From Myxococcales bacterium (GTDB lineage: Bacteria; Myxococcota_A; Polyangia; Polyangiales; Polyangiaceae), in NCBI GenBank assembly GCA_025359105.1, contig JANYHK010000033.1, forward strand, positions 1 to 41,363: a DNA stretch of 41,363 nt, given 5' to 3'. Below, piece after piece: positions 33,518-40,595 of this stretch. The notes below the pieces were generated by a model, which was not told where the DNA came from, made no database searches, and saw only the letters and a program-made list of their open reading frames with translations. Both the position numbers and the translations under genes were made by a program. The first letter of the stretch is position 1; the number at the start of each line of letters is the position of its first letter.

Positions 33518-34093
33518 TTACGGGCTCTCGTCCTCCGGGACCCAGCCGTGCTTGCGCAAAAAGACGCGGATCTTCCCGAGCCACTCCGTCGCCTCCATGT
33601 GGGCCACGTGCTCGCTGGTGAGCGGGATGTCCGGGAGATCGCTCCGCACGAGGACGATGCGGGCGACGTCGACCTCGGGGCCGACCTTGCTGTCGATGAA
33701 GCGGAGCGCGGGGATCGCGCTGGCGCCGTCCTCGACGCGCTGGATTGACTTGCCGTCGAGCGACACGTCCGTCAGATCTGCGAGGCGGACGCGCGTGGTC
33801 GCCTTGCCGGCGGGCCCGACCGTGAGGACGCCATCCTCGACGCGGAGCAGGATGCGATCGTCGGTCTTGCCGCGTCGCCACGACCAGTAGCTCCAACCCG
33901 CGCCGCCGAGCAGGCCGAGGAGCCCCGTCTCGGGCGTCGTGAACGCCGCGAGGGCCGCGGCGCCGAGGAGGGGCAGCGCGAAGAGACGAAACATCGTCGC
34001 CGCGGAGCTGCTCCGATCGCGCAGCGCGACCGCGTAGACGAGCTCACGGGGCGGCTCCTCCGCGGGGCTGCGCGACGCGGGGTCTCGGTACAT
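33518..34093 (-). CDS. Small membrane protein of unknown function
   Basis: 191 residues from ATG 34093. Two hydrophobic segments lie near 34-70 ('FALPLLGAAALAAFT' and 'TGLLGLLGGAGWSYW') with little between them, so it is probably a membrane hairpin. The C-terminal 115 residues ('ILLRVEDGVLTVGP', 'RVRLADLTDVSLDGKSI', 'ARIVLVRSDLPDIPLT') look like a beta-rich PH-like cytoplasmic domain. I do not recognise a named family. On the minus strand TATCCT ends seven bases before the ATG, so the message may be leaderless. The first residues are hydrophilic. It stands alone between the Uma2 gene and the VWA lipoprotein gene and shares their orientation only with the latter, 38 bases away. Confidence 0.7.
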   Translation of the reverse strand: MYRDPASRSPAEEPPRELVYAVALRDRSSSAATMFRLFALPLLGAAALAAFTTPETGLLGLLGGAGWSYWSWRRGKTDDRILLRVEDGVLTVGPAGKATTRVRLADLTDVSLDGKSIQRVEDGASAIPALRFIDSKVGPEVDVARIVLVRSDLPDIPLTSEHVAHMEATEWLGKIRVFLRKHGWVPEDESP

Positions 34094-34131
34094 GAGTGAG
34101 AGGATAACGCGCGCGGCCGCGCGGTCGTGGA

Positions 34132-36066
34132 CTACTTCGTCAGGTTTCGGCGCAGCCGATCGACGAGCGCGCGCACCGCGGGGCGATAGCCGTAGTCGAG
34201 GCGCCCCGGATCGAGCGAGCGCGGGCAGAGCGACGCGACGACGCCCTGCGTCCCGAGATCCTTGGCGACGGTGAGGTGCCGGGTGCCGGGGTACGCTTTG
34301 CCGCGCACCTGCAGTGTCGGCCGGTTGCCGTCGCTGGGGTTGGGCGCGCAGAGCGGCGGCAACGGACCGCTTCCGGAAGTGCAATCGCACGCGCCGGCGA
34401 AGCGCTTGTCGGTGCAGTCCTTCGGCTGGGCGAGCGGGAAGGTGCATGCATACTGCAAGTCGTACCCGCCCGTGATCCACTCGCGCCCGTGCATCGGATC
34501 GGCGGTGTCGCCCTGCGAGGGATCAGCGAGCCCGGCGCGCGGCGTGATCGACGGCACCATGTGCGGGTCCTGCCCGGTATAGTCGTAGACCTCGGGCGCC
34601 ACGCCGACGATCTTCGTCCAGTCCGCGGCCGAGAGGGCGTTCTTGAAAGGGCTGTTCGGATCGGCCGGGTTCTCGGTGAGGAGCTGCCAGGGGACGCCGG
34701 TGATGGCGGTGAAGACGATCTGATCGGCGTAGCGCGGACCGGGCTGCAGGTGGCAGAGATCGCCGTTCGGATCGGTCGGCAGGTTCTGCGCGAAGAGCGG
34801 GTTGGTGCAGTCGTTCGTGCCGACATACGTGTTGGCGGGCTTACCGTCGGTGGTGACGCCGGTGTACATCTCGCCGCTGCGATCGGGCGCCGTCGTCGAG
34901 GTGAGCCCGTTGACGTAGCGCGACACCGGGAACTGCGGATCGACGCCGTAGCGCTCCTTCATGTGCGTGAAACGCGTGTTGAGCGTGTCCTCGGCCACCT
35001 TGTAGTAGCCGGCCTGCGGCTGACCGGTGTTCGGGTCGGTGTCGCCCGGTTTTTGGCAATTGGGATCGGCAGCCTGTCCGGGGAAGCCGCACGACGTGCA
35101 GGCCGCGGTGCCAATCGTCTTCGGGTTGTCGCACGCGCTCGTCCCGCGCGCGGCGCCGCCGCCGACGGAGCCGGGGAAGCGTTTCATCGCGTACGCCCAG
35201 CCCTGGCCGCCGATGGCGCGGGGATCGTGCGTGGAGTCGTCCTCGTCGGTGATCATCACGACGACGACGAGCGAGTCGGGGCGCAAGAAATCGTGGCGCT
35301 GCTGGAGGATCGTCTTGTCGACGCCGATAAGCGCCCTCTTCCGCCCGTCCTTGGGATCGGGCCCGATGCTCTCGTACGGATCGGGCTGGACGAGGAAGCG
35401 GTACCAGCTCTCGAGCTGCGCCTCGAGCCCGCAGCCGTACTCGTGCACGCCCGTCACGAGATCCTGCACGTCCTTGATGACCGCCGCCGCGCCGCCCGCG
35501 GGCGACCACCCGACGAACCCCCCCGGCGCGTCCGCCAGCACGTGCTCGTCGTCGCCGGCGCGCGTGAGGAGGTGGGCCTTGTCGTCATCGTGGCGCGTCG
35601 AGCCCTGGCCGACCGGGTTGGTGCCGTCGCACACGTCCCCCCCGCGCTCGCCGAGCGACGACGACACGATGCCGATGTGAATGTCGGTGACGGGCAAGAA
35701 CTCAATCTTGCCCTTGTCGCAAACGCCGTTGACCGACGGCCCGACCACCGCGCCGCTCGCGTCGAGGCAGCTCGGCGCGACGAGTCGCTGCAGCAAGTCG
35801 GGCACCGCCTGTCGGAGGAGCGCCTGCTTGTCCCCCATCGACGCGGAGTTGTCGATCGCGAAGAGGAGGTCGACCTTCGACGCATTGTGAAACGCCGCTC
35901 CATCCGGCAACGTGTCGCCGCCGTCGCCGCCGGTCGGAGGCGCGACGCCGTCGGCCGTCCCGCCATCCCCGCCGCCTGGATCGATGTTCACGGTCTTGCC
36001 GCACGCGAAGAGCGCGCAGAGGAGGGGCACGGCGGTGAGAGCCGGGAGGGCGAGGAGTCGGCGCAT
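34132..36066 (-). CDS. VWA-domain lipoprotein
   Basis: 644 residues from ATG 36066. Signal peptide ends LFAC with lipidated Cys22, followed by a Gly/Asp-rich linker (29-56). The von Willebrand A domain starts 'KVDLLFAIDNSASMGDKQ' (64-81), giving the metal-binding DxSxS (D72, S74, S76). 'VVVVMITDEDDSTHD' further on is the fourth strand with the third metal ligand. The C-terminal two thirds contain paired cysteines (CTSCGFPG, CDCTSGSG) and no recognised domain. Proteins like this are frequent in myxobacteria as surface lipoproteins; binding partner unknown. It is longer than a bare VWA protein because of the extended tail. Its start is divergent from the small gene at 36257 across 190 bases. 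Confidence 0.87.
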   Translation of the reverse strand: MRRLLALPALTAVPLLCALFACGKTVNIDPGGGDGGTADGVAPPTGGDGGDTLPDGAAFHNASKVDLLFAIDNSASMGDKQALLRQAVPDLLQRLVAPSCLDASGAVVGPSVNGVCDKGKIEFLPVTDIHIGIVSSSLGERGGDVCDGTNPVGQGSTRHDDDKAHLLTRAGDDEHVLADAPGGFVGWSPAGGAAAVIKDVQDLVTGVHEYGCGLEAQLESWYRFLVQPDPYESIGPDPKDGRKRALIGVDKTILQQRHDFLRPDSLVVVVMITDEDDSTHDPRAIGGQGWAYAMKRFPGSVGGGAARGTSACDNPKTIGTAACTSCGFPGQAADPNCQKPGDTDPNTGQPQAGYYKVAEDTLNTRFTHMKERYGVDPQFPVSRYVNGLTSTTAPDRSGEMYTGVTTDGKPANTYVGTNDCTNPLFAQNLPTDPNGDLCHLQPGPRYADQIVFTAITGVPWQLLTENPADPNSPFKNALSAADWTKIVGVAPEVYDYTGQDPHMVPSITPRAGLADPSQGDTADPMHGREWITGGYDLQYACTFPLAQPKDCTDKRFAGACDCTSGSGPLPPLCAPNPSDGNRPTLQVRGKAYPGTRHLTVAKDLGTQGVVASLCPRSLDPGRLDYGYRPAVRALVDRLRRNLTK

Positions 36067-36241
36067 GGGGACCTGCCTTAGCAATGGACGGACCAGGTGG
36101 GAAGAACGGGAAAAGCGGGACGATTCAGCGGGCGGGGCATCGTGGAGCCATGGCATCGAGGCCCGATCGCCGTGAACCGTGGCGCACGCCGCGGTCGGCG
36201 GTGCGCGGTCGTGGTCGCGCGCTCTCTGGGCAAACGCGCGC

Positions 36242-36247
36242 TACACT
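36242..36247 (+). promoter_or_regulatory. -10 element TACACT of a probable leaderless cassette transcript
   Basis: GCTACACT at 36240-36247 ends nine bases before ATG 36257, matching 29223 and 30993 in sequence and spacing. The 17 bases upstream do not contain a TTGACA-like box. Confidence 0.4.
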
Positions 36248-36256
36248 CGAGAGCGA

Positions 36257-36511
36257 ATGAACCGTCCCGAGAACAGCGATACGTCACCCGCTGCGCGTGA
36301 ACGGTACACCGAGCTTATGCGCGCGTGCACCCCGGCCGAGCGGGCTCGCATCCTCGTGGGGCTCTGCTCGGCGGTGCGTCGCCTCGCGGAGGCGTCGGTT
36401 CGGCAGTCCCATCCCGCCGCGTCGCCGCGGGAAGTCCAAGCGAGGGTCGCGCTCCGGATGTACGGGCCGGCGATCGTGCAGCGGTTGTTCCCCGATCTCG
36501 ACATCTCATGA
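36257..36511 (+). CDS. Small helical partner of the nucleotidyltransferase
   Basis: 84 residues from ATG 36257. The pattern 'TPAERARILVGLCSAVRRLAEASVRQSHP' followed by 'SPREVQARVALRMYGPAIVQRLFP' is one seen in short proteins encoded directly upstream of small nucleotidyltransferases in many bacteria: a helix with Arg at regular spacing, an 'xRxxHP' turn, and a 'YGxxxxxRL' end. It is soluble and basic with no other motif. ATGA overlap with the downstream gene indicates coupled translation. It may bind and control the enzyme, like an antitoxin; that is inference from gene order only. Earlier in-frame codons exist but the promoter-like element at 36242 makes ATG 36257 the best start. Confidence 0.65.
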   Translation: MNRPENSDTSPAARERYTELMRACTPAERARILVGLCSAVRRLAEASVRQSHPAASPREVQARVALRMYGPAIVQRLFPDLDIS

Positions 36512-37095
36512 GCGAGGCGGGCGCGGAGGACCCGATCGGCATCGCGCTGCTCGTCGCGGCGGCCCTGGAGACGGCCGGAGGTACCTATTTCGTGGGGGGT
36601 AGCGTCGCGAGCTCGCTGCAGGGCGATCCACGCTCGACCAACGACATCGATTTCGTCGTCTCCCTTCCCGTTGGACGCGTCGATGCGTTCGTCGACGCGC
36701 TCGGTTCCGAGTTCGAGGTGGATCGCGACATGCTGCGCGACGCGTTGCGCCGCGGGAGCTGCTCGAATGGCTTCTACCTCCCGCTGGTGACGAAGATCGA
36801 TCTCTTCGGCGTCGGCCGCGCTCCGTTCGACGTGAGCGAGTTCTCGCGGAAGAGCGCCGTACCGGTGGGCGCGACCGGGGCATCGATCGTCATCAAGTCG
36901 CCGGAGGACAGCGTGCTTCGGAAGCTGCTCTGGTTTCGCGAAGGCGGCGAGGTGTCGGAGCGCCAGTGGCGTGACGTCGTGGCGATCCTGCGCGTCAGTG
37001 GGCACAGCCTGGATCGCGCCTACCTTGCAGAGTGGGCTCGGCAACTCAAGTGCGAGGAGTTGCTGGCGCGCGCCGAGCTCGAGGCCAAACCCTGA
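36508..37095 (+). CDS. AbiEii/MNT-like nucleotidyltransferase
   Basis: 195 residues from ATG 36508. 'YFVGGSVASSLQGDPRSTND' followed by IDFVV gives the polymerase-beta superfamily signature GGS...DxD (Asp pair in NDIDF). 'TKIDLFGVG' supplies the third acidic residue. The C-terminal part 'SPEDSVLRKLLWFREGGEV' with SERQWRDVVAIL is the conserved tail of this small nucleotidyltransferase group. Enzymes with this fold add nucleotides to RNA or protein; several are toxins (AbiEii, MenT) acting on tRNA or on a partner. The gene is coupled by ATGA to the small helical protein. No transposase or att-like repeat flanks the pair. A decayed relative lies at 18510-18737. Confidence 0.82.
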   Translation: MSEAGAEDPIGIALLVAAALETAGGTYFVGGSVASSLQGDPRSTNDIDFVVSLPVGRVDAFVDALGSEFEVDRDMLRDALRRGSCSNGFYLPLVTKIDLFGVGRAPFDVSEFSRKSAVPVGATGASIVIKSPEDSVLRKLLWFREGGEVSERQWRDVVAILRVSGHSLDRAYLAEWARQLKCEELLARAELEAKP

Positions 37096-37180
37096 CATCC
37101 GAATACGCTCCCCGCCCGCGCCCCGCCGTCGCCCACGGTCGCGGTCGGGGTCGGGTATGAAGACAGGAGGAGTGTTCACG

Positions 37181-37219
37181 ATGAACGACGAAGCTAGAGA
37201 TCCGTTCGCGTCACCGTGA
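37181..37219 (+). other. Twelve-codon open frame with a strong ribosome site
   Basis: AGGAGG at 37165-37170 precedes ATG 37181 by ten bases. The frame reads MNDEARDPFASP and stops at 37219, overlapping the antisense end of the lipoprotein gene. An in-frame ATG at 37157 would add eight residues. It may be the surviving start of a lost gene or a leader peptide. Confidence 0.3.
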
Positions 37220-38000
37220 TGGGCGTCGCCGTCGCCGGGCGCTCGCTCAGCCCCTCGACGGTGCCCTCGCCGAGCGCTTCCGAGCGATGGCCCTTCGTCT
37301 CGAAGCGGACGCGCACCATCATGGGGCACGACTTGGTCGGCGCGGCCTGGTGCTTGTCGGGTTTCGCGAAAAGGGTGCTCGACGCGAGCGTGATGCGTGC
37401 TCCGTCGACCTTGGTCGGCTCGAGGATGGACCCGGTGGTCACGGTCAGGCACTCGGGGGCGACGTCCGCGTGCTCGGACGCGAGCAGGCGCAGGCGCACA
37501 GCGACGCCCGGCGGCGGCGGCGCGTCGAGGTCGAGCACGAGATCCTCGCCCTGGGTGAGGGTCGAGGGGGCACGCGTGACGCGCGGGGGCGCAGGTAGCG
37601 AGACGGTCGACGTCGCCGGCGGTTTACCGGAGCGCACGAGGGCGATGGACACATCGAACGGCGGCGCGATCGCCGTGGGGATCGCGAGCTTCCAACCTGC
37701 GGAGGCCGGCGTGGAGAGGCCCGCGTCTTCGGCGCCGGGCACCGAAGCCGAAAACGTGTCCCCGACGCCGAGCGAGAGGGACCCCTTGTAGTGCGTCGAA
37801 GCGTAGAGGGAGACCTCGCCATCCTCGTACGACTGCGCCGACAGGTCGACGCCGATCTCGTCGAGCGCAAGCTCCGAGGTGCTCTTCGGATCCTTGTCGT
37901 GGGTGAAGTCGACGTGGCACGCGGTGGCCGCGAGCGCGATGGGGAGGATGCCGCGTCCAAGGCTCCTGGCGAGAGACCAGAACGTTGCGCGAAGAGACAT
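37194..38000 (-). CDS. Small lipoprotein of unknown function
   Basis: 268 residues. ATG 38000 has an excellent GGAGGT six bases before it. The signal peptide (about 8-27) ends AATAC with Cys28 as the likely lipidation site. The mature part alternates short beta-like stretches ('GEVSLYASTHYKGSLSLGV', 'SIALVRSGKPPATSTVSL', 'VAVRLRLLASEH') with Pro/Ala linkers; two cysteines (in PECLTV and KSCPMM) could form a disulphide. No known domain was recognised. It is probably exported to the outer membrane or periplasm. It converges on the nucleotidyltransferase gene (98 bases apart) and is divergent from the small frame at 38160. Confidence 0.75.
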   Translation of the reverse strand: MSLRATFWSLARSLGRGILPIALAATACHVDFTHDKDPKSTSELALDEIGVDLSAQSYEDGEVSLYASTHYKGSLSLGVGDTFSASVPGAEDAGLSTPASAGWKLAIPTAIAPPFDVSIALVRSGKPPATSTVSLPAPPRVTRAPSTLTQGEDLVLDLDAPPPPGVAVRLRLLASEHADVAPECLTVTTGSILEPTKVDGARITLASSTLFAKPDKHQAAPTKSCPMMVRVRFETKGHRSEALGEGTVEGLSERPATATPITVTRTDL

Positions 38001-38159
38001 CGAGACCTCCAAAGAAGACGCGGCGAAACTGCCGGTCGAGGGGGGGATGCCGCCCGCTTCACCGGGTCGCAGCGAAATCGCGGTCGATCTCGAGGGTGAC
38101 TCCCATCGCCGGGGTGATCCTCCGCGCCCGCGACCACCACCGCGCTGCGGCGACCTAGG

Positions 38160-38405
38160 TTGGGCGCCCTTGGCACGCAACAGGTGCCGATAGCCCTGGA
38201 GCTCGTGGGGCTCCTTCGGTCCGGCCGCGTCACCGAGCTGACCCGCGACGGGCCGGGCGGGCGCTACACGCTGACCGCGCGCGGCGTCTTCTTCACGCGC
38301 GCGGGCGAGGCCGTCCTGCGCTCGACGTCGCTCGACGAGTGGAAGCGCTGCGTGCGCGAATGTTGGGTGCATGCGCGGCAGCAGCCGACGCAGGTGCCGC
38401 GGTAG
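38160..38405 (+). pseudogene. Probable 3' remnant of an unidentified gene
   Basis: An 81-residue frame opening with TTG and no ribosome site. Its codons end in G or C in almost every position (for example the run from 38190 to 38330), as in the real genes, so it is or was coding. No start codon other than TTG is available before an in-frame TGA at 38115. 'GGRYTLTARGVFFTRAGEAVL' then 'SLDEWKRCVRECWVHARQQ' is not a family I recognise. The combination suggests the 5' part has been deleted. Being a small real gene with TTG start is possible. Confidence 0.4.
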
Positions 38406-38411
38406 TGGGGG

Positions 38412-38447
38412 CCCGACCCATCGTCGGGGACCATGTCCCACCTTTTT
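38412..38447 (+). terminator. Tandem hairpins ending in TTTTT
   Basis: CCCGAC (38412-38417) pairs with GTCGGG (38423-38428), and GGGAC (38427-38431) pairs with GTCCC (38435-38439), followed by ACC and five Ts (38443-38447). The two stems share two bases, so only one forms at a time; the second with its T-run could terminate transcription from the frame ending at 38405. Confidence 0.45.
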
Positions 38448-38501
38448 GACCTCCGGTCCGTACAAGAGGAGACTTGTCGCGCCGCGATCTCGGAGAGCCC
38501 A

Positions 38502-39473
38502 ATGCATGACCCCACGTTGAGCCCTCCGCAAAATGGGCTAAACCTACGGAACCCCGCGATGCCCACCGAAGACACAGACCCCACGCCTGCGAGCGGGCCG
38601 AACTCCACCGACCCGATCTTCCCTCCGAAGCTCGGCAAGGCCGGGCCGCGCGATGTCTCGGTGACGGCCGTGCAAGGGCCGGGCGTCGAGCCTTCGCCGC
38701 CGAAGGAGACGACGACGACCGAGCGGCTCCTCTCGGGCCTGCTCGAGTCGCCGAGCCCCGACGTGAAGAAGAAGGACAAGCCTCGCAAGCGCGAGACGAG
38801 CGGCGAGCGCGCGGCGGACTACTCCGCGTCGCCCCGGCCGGTCCCGGTCGGGCGCAAGGAGAAGGGCGAGGAGGCGGTCATCGTGTCGCCGGCCAGCTCG
38901 CCGGGCGGTCGTGCAGGTGCGGGCCGCGCCAACGCGGCGCTCGGCGCGGCGCTCCGTGCGCGTGCGGACGAGACGCTCGACGAGCCGGGGAAGCTCGGCG
39001 CGAAGGGCACGCGCGACGATCAGACCGTGCCGCTCCCGCGCAAGAGCGATCGGCGCGGCGTCGTCGCGTTCGTCGCGGCGCTGCTCCTCGTGGGCGGCGT
39101 CGGCTGGCTCGTCCTCGGCCGCGGCGCAGACAAGCCCGCGCAGACGACGCCGACCAAGGCAACCACGCCTGCCCCCACCAGCACGATCCCGCCCGTCGAC
39201 ACCGCGCTCGCCGTCCCGCCCCCGACGGCGACCGCCGCGACGGCCGACGACAACGTCGTCACCGCCGATCCGGTGATCGAGTCGCAGTCCCTCAAGCGCG
39301 CGAAGAACCCCCCGCCGCGCCCCGGCCCCGCGACCACCGGCGCGACCGCGACGTCCACCGCCGCGCCCGCGACCGCCGCGCTCCCTCCGCCGCCGCCGAC
39401 CACTAAATCGACGGCCACCGGAACCTCGGCCCCGGTCGACTTCGACGAGCTGAAAAAGGGCATCAAGCACTAG
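38502..39473 (+). CDS. Proline-rich single-span membrane protein
   Basis: 323 residues from ATG 38502, with GGAGAG upstream; an in-frame ATG at 38559 would drop 19 residues. The first 180 residues are hydrophilic, rich in Pro, Lys and Thr, with no recognised domain. One membrane segment (about 186-208, 'GVVAFVAALLLVGGVGWLVL') is followed by a Thr/Ala/Pro-rich tail ending in 'DFDELKKGIKH'. The layout (cytoplasmic N-terminus, one span, Pro/Thr/Ala tail) mirrors the last third of the kinase at 31008, although the sequences differ. It is followed 41 bases later by the TPR/PEGA-like gene, so the two probably form an operon. In myxobacteria, proteins like it often accompany kinase or TPR genes; function unknown. 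Confidence 0.7.
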   Translation: MHDPTLSPPQNGLNLRNPAMPTEDTDPTPASGPNSTDPIFPPKLGKAGPRDVSVTAVQGPGVEPSPPKETTTTERLLSGLLESPSPDVKKKDKPRKRETSGERAADYSASPRPVPVGRKEKGEEAVIVSPASSPGGRAGAGRANAALGAALRARADETLDEPGKLGAKGTRDDQTVPLPRKSDRRGVVAFVAALLLVGGVGWLVLGRGADKPAQTTPTKATTPAPTSTIPPVDTALAVPPPTATAATADDNVVTADPVIESQSLKRAKNPPPRPGPATTGATATSTAAPATAALPPPPPTTKSTATGTSAPVDFDELKKGIKH

Positions 39474-39514
39474 TTCTGAAGTGTCCGCCGTTCCTTCTCT
39501 TTTCGAGGTTAGTC

Positions 39515-40591
39515 ATGATACGAACCCTGTCCCGACGACCGGCCCGCCGGATCCGGCTTGCGGCGGCCCTCCTCCTCTCCTTCGCGTCCGCGGCCGCCCT
39601 CGTCGCCGCCGCGACCGACGCGCACGCCCAAGGCGACGCCCCGGCCCAAGACGACGCCGCGACGCGCGACGCCAAAGCCCGCTTCGAAGAAGGCTTGAAG
39701 CGCTACGAAGCGCAAGACTTCGAGGGCGCGCGCGTCGCGTTCCAGCAAGCGTACTCGGTGCTGCACGCGGTGGATATTCTGTACAACCTGGCGCTGTCGG
39801 AGCTTCGTTCGAATCGTCCTGTGGAAGCGCTGACGCACTTGCAGGAGTACTTGAAGGACAAGCGCCCCACGGAAGAGGAACGTGCGAAGGCGAGCAAGTA
39901 CCTAGCGGAGGCGCACGCGAAGACGGGTCACGTGTTCGTGGACGCTCCCGCGGGGGCCGCGGTGCTGATGGATGACGTGACGCTGGAGAAGAAGGCTCCG
40001 GTGAAAGACCCCGTGACTGTGAGCGCCGGGAAGCACGTGTGCTCGATCCGGTTGGATGGGAAGACGCAGACGGTGGAAGTCGTCGCGAGCCCTGGGCAGA
40101 GCGTGACGGTGCGGTTCACGGGGAGCGGAGAGAAGGCGCCGGAGGTGCTGGAGGGTCAGCACGCGCGCGCGAATGGGGATGGCCCGGCGGCGCCGGATCC
40201 TGGCGGCGGGTGGAGCACCGGGAAGACGGTGACCGTGATCGCGCTCGGCGCAGGGGCGGTCGGCGCGATCGTCGGTGGCGTCGTGTTCAAGCTCGGACAG
40301 GACTCGGCGCAGACCGATGCGCTGGCCATCACGTCGGCGAACCCGGGCCTCAACTGTCCGGCGAACCCGAACGCGGCGCAGTGCACGGCGCTCGCGGACA
40401 AGAAGAGCACGTACGACTCCGACCGGACGCTGTCGGTCGTGATGTTCGCGGCGGGTGGCGCGCTCGCGGCGGGTGCGGTCGCGACGGCGTTTCTGTGGCC
40501 GAACCAGAACAGCGCGCCGCAGAAGGGCAGCCGCATCGTGCCTGCGGTGACGGCGGGCGGGGTGTCGTTGCAGTGGATCGGGCAGTTCTGA
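39515..40591 (+). CDS. Exported TPR/PEGA-like protein
   Basis: 358 residues. A signal peptide (about 1-38, cleavage near AHAQ) is followed by tetratricopeptide-like helices: 'RDAKARFEEGLKRYEAQDFE' and 'AFQQAYSVLHAVDILYNLAL' then 'RPVEALTHLQEYLKDK' (about 51-135). Next is a beta-rich PEGA-like domain ('TGHVFVDAPAGAAVLMDDV', 'VSAGKHVCSIRLDGKTQTV', about 137-200), then two hydrophobic segments (about 236-256 and 305-325). GAGG lies seven bases before ATG 39515. This domain order recurs in myxobacterial proteins of unknown role, often near kinases. It probably sits in the periplasm or membrane as a scaffold; a partnership with the single-span protein upstream is likely from spacing. Confidence 0.82.
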   Translation: MIRTLSRRPARRIRLAAALLLSFASAAALVAAATDAHAQGDAPAQDDAATRDAKARFEEGLKRYEAQDFEGARVAFQQAYSVLHAVDILYNLALSELRSNRPVEALTHLQEYLKDKRPTEEERAKASKYLAEAHAKTGHVFVDAPAGAAVLMDDVTLEKKAPVKDPVTVSAGKHVCSIRLDGKTQTVEVVASPGQSVTVRFTGSGEKAPEVLEGQHARANGDGPAAPDPGGGWSTGKTVTVIALGAGAVGAIVGGVVFKLGQDSAQTDALAITSANPGLNCPANPNAAQCTALADKKSTYDSDRTLSVVMFAAGGALAAGAVATAFLWPNQNSAPQKGSRIVPAVTAGGVSLQWIGQF

Positions 40592-40595
40592 GGGC

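Noticed and set aside
30630-33896. Minus-strand open frame of 1088 codons
   Set aside because: Antisense to the kinase and the second Uma2 gene; its Arg/Gly repeats are only the complement of the Thr-Ala hexanucleotide tract.
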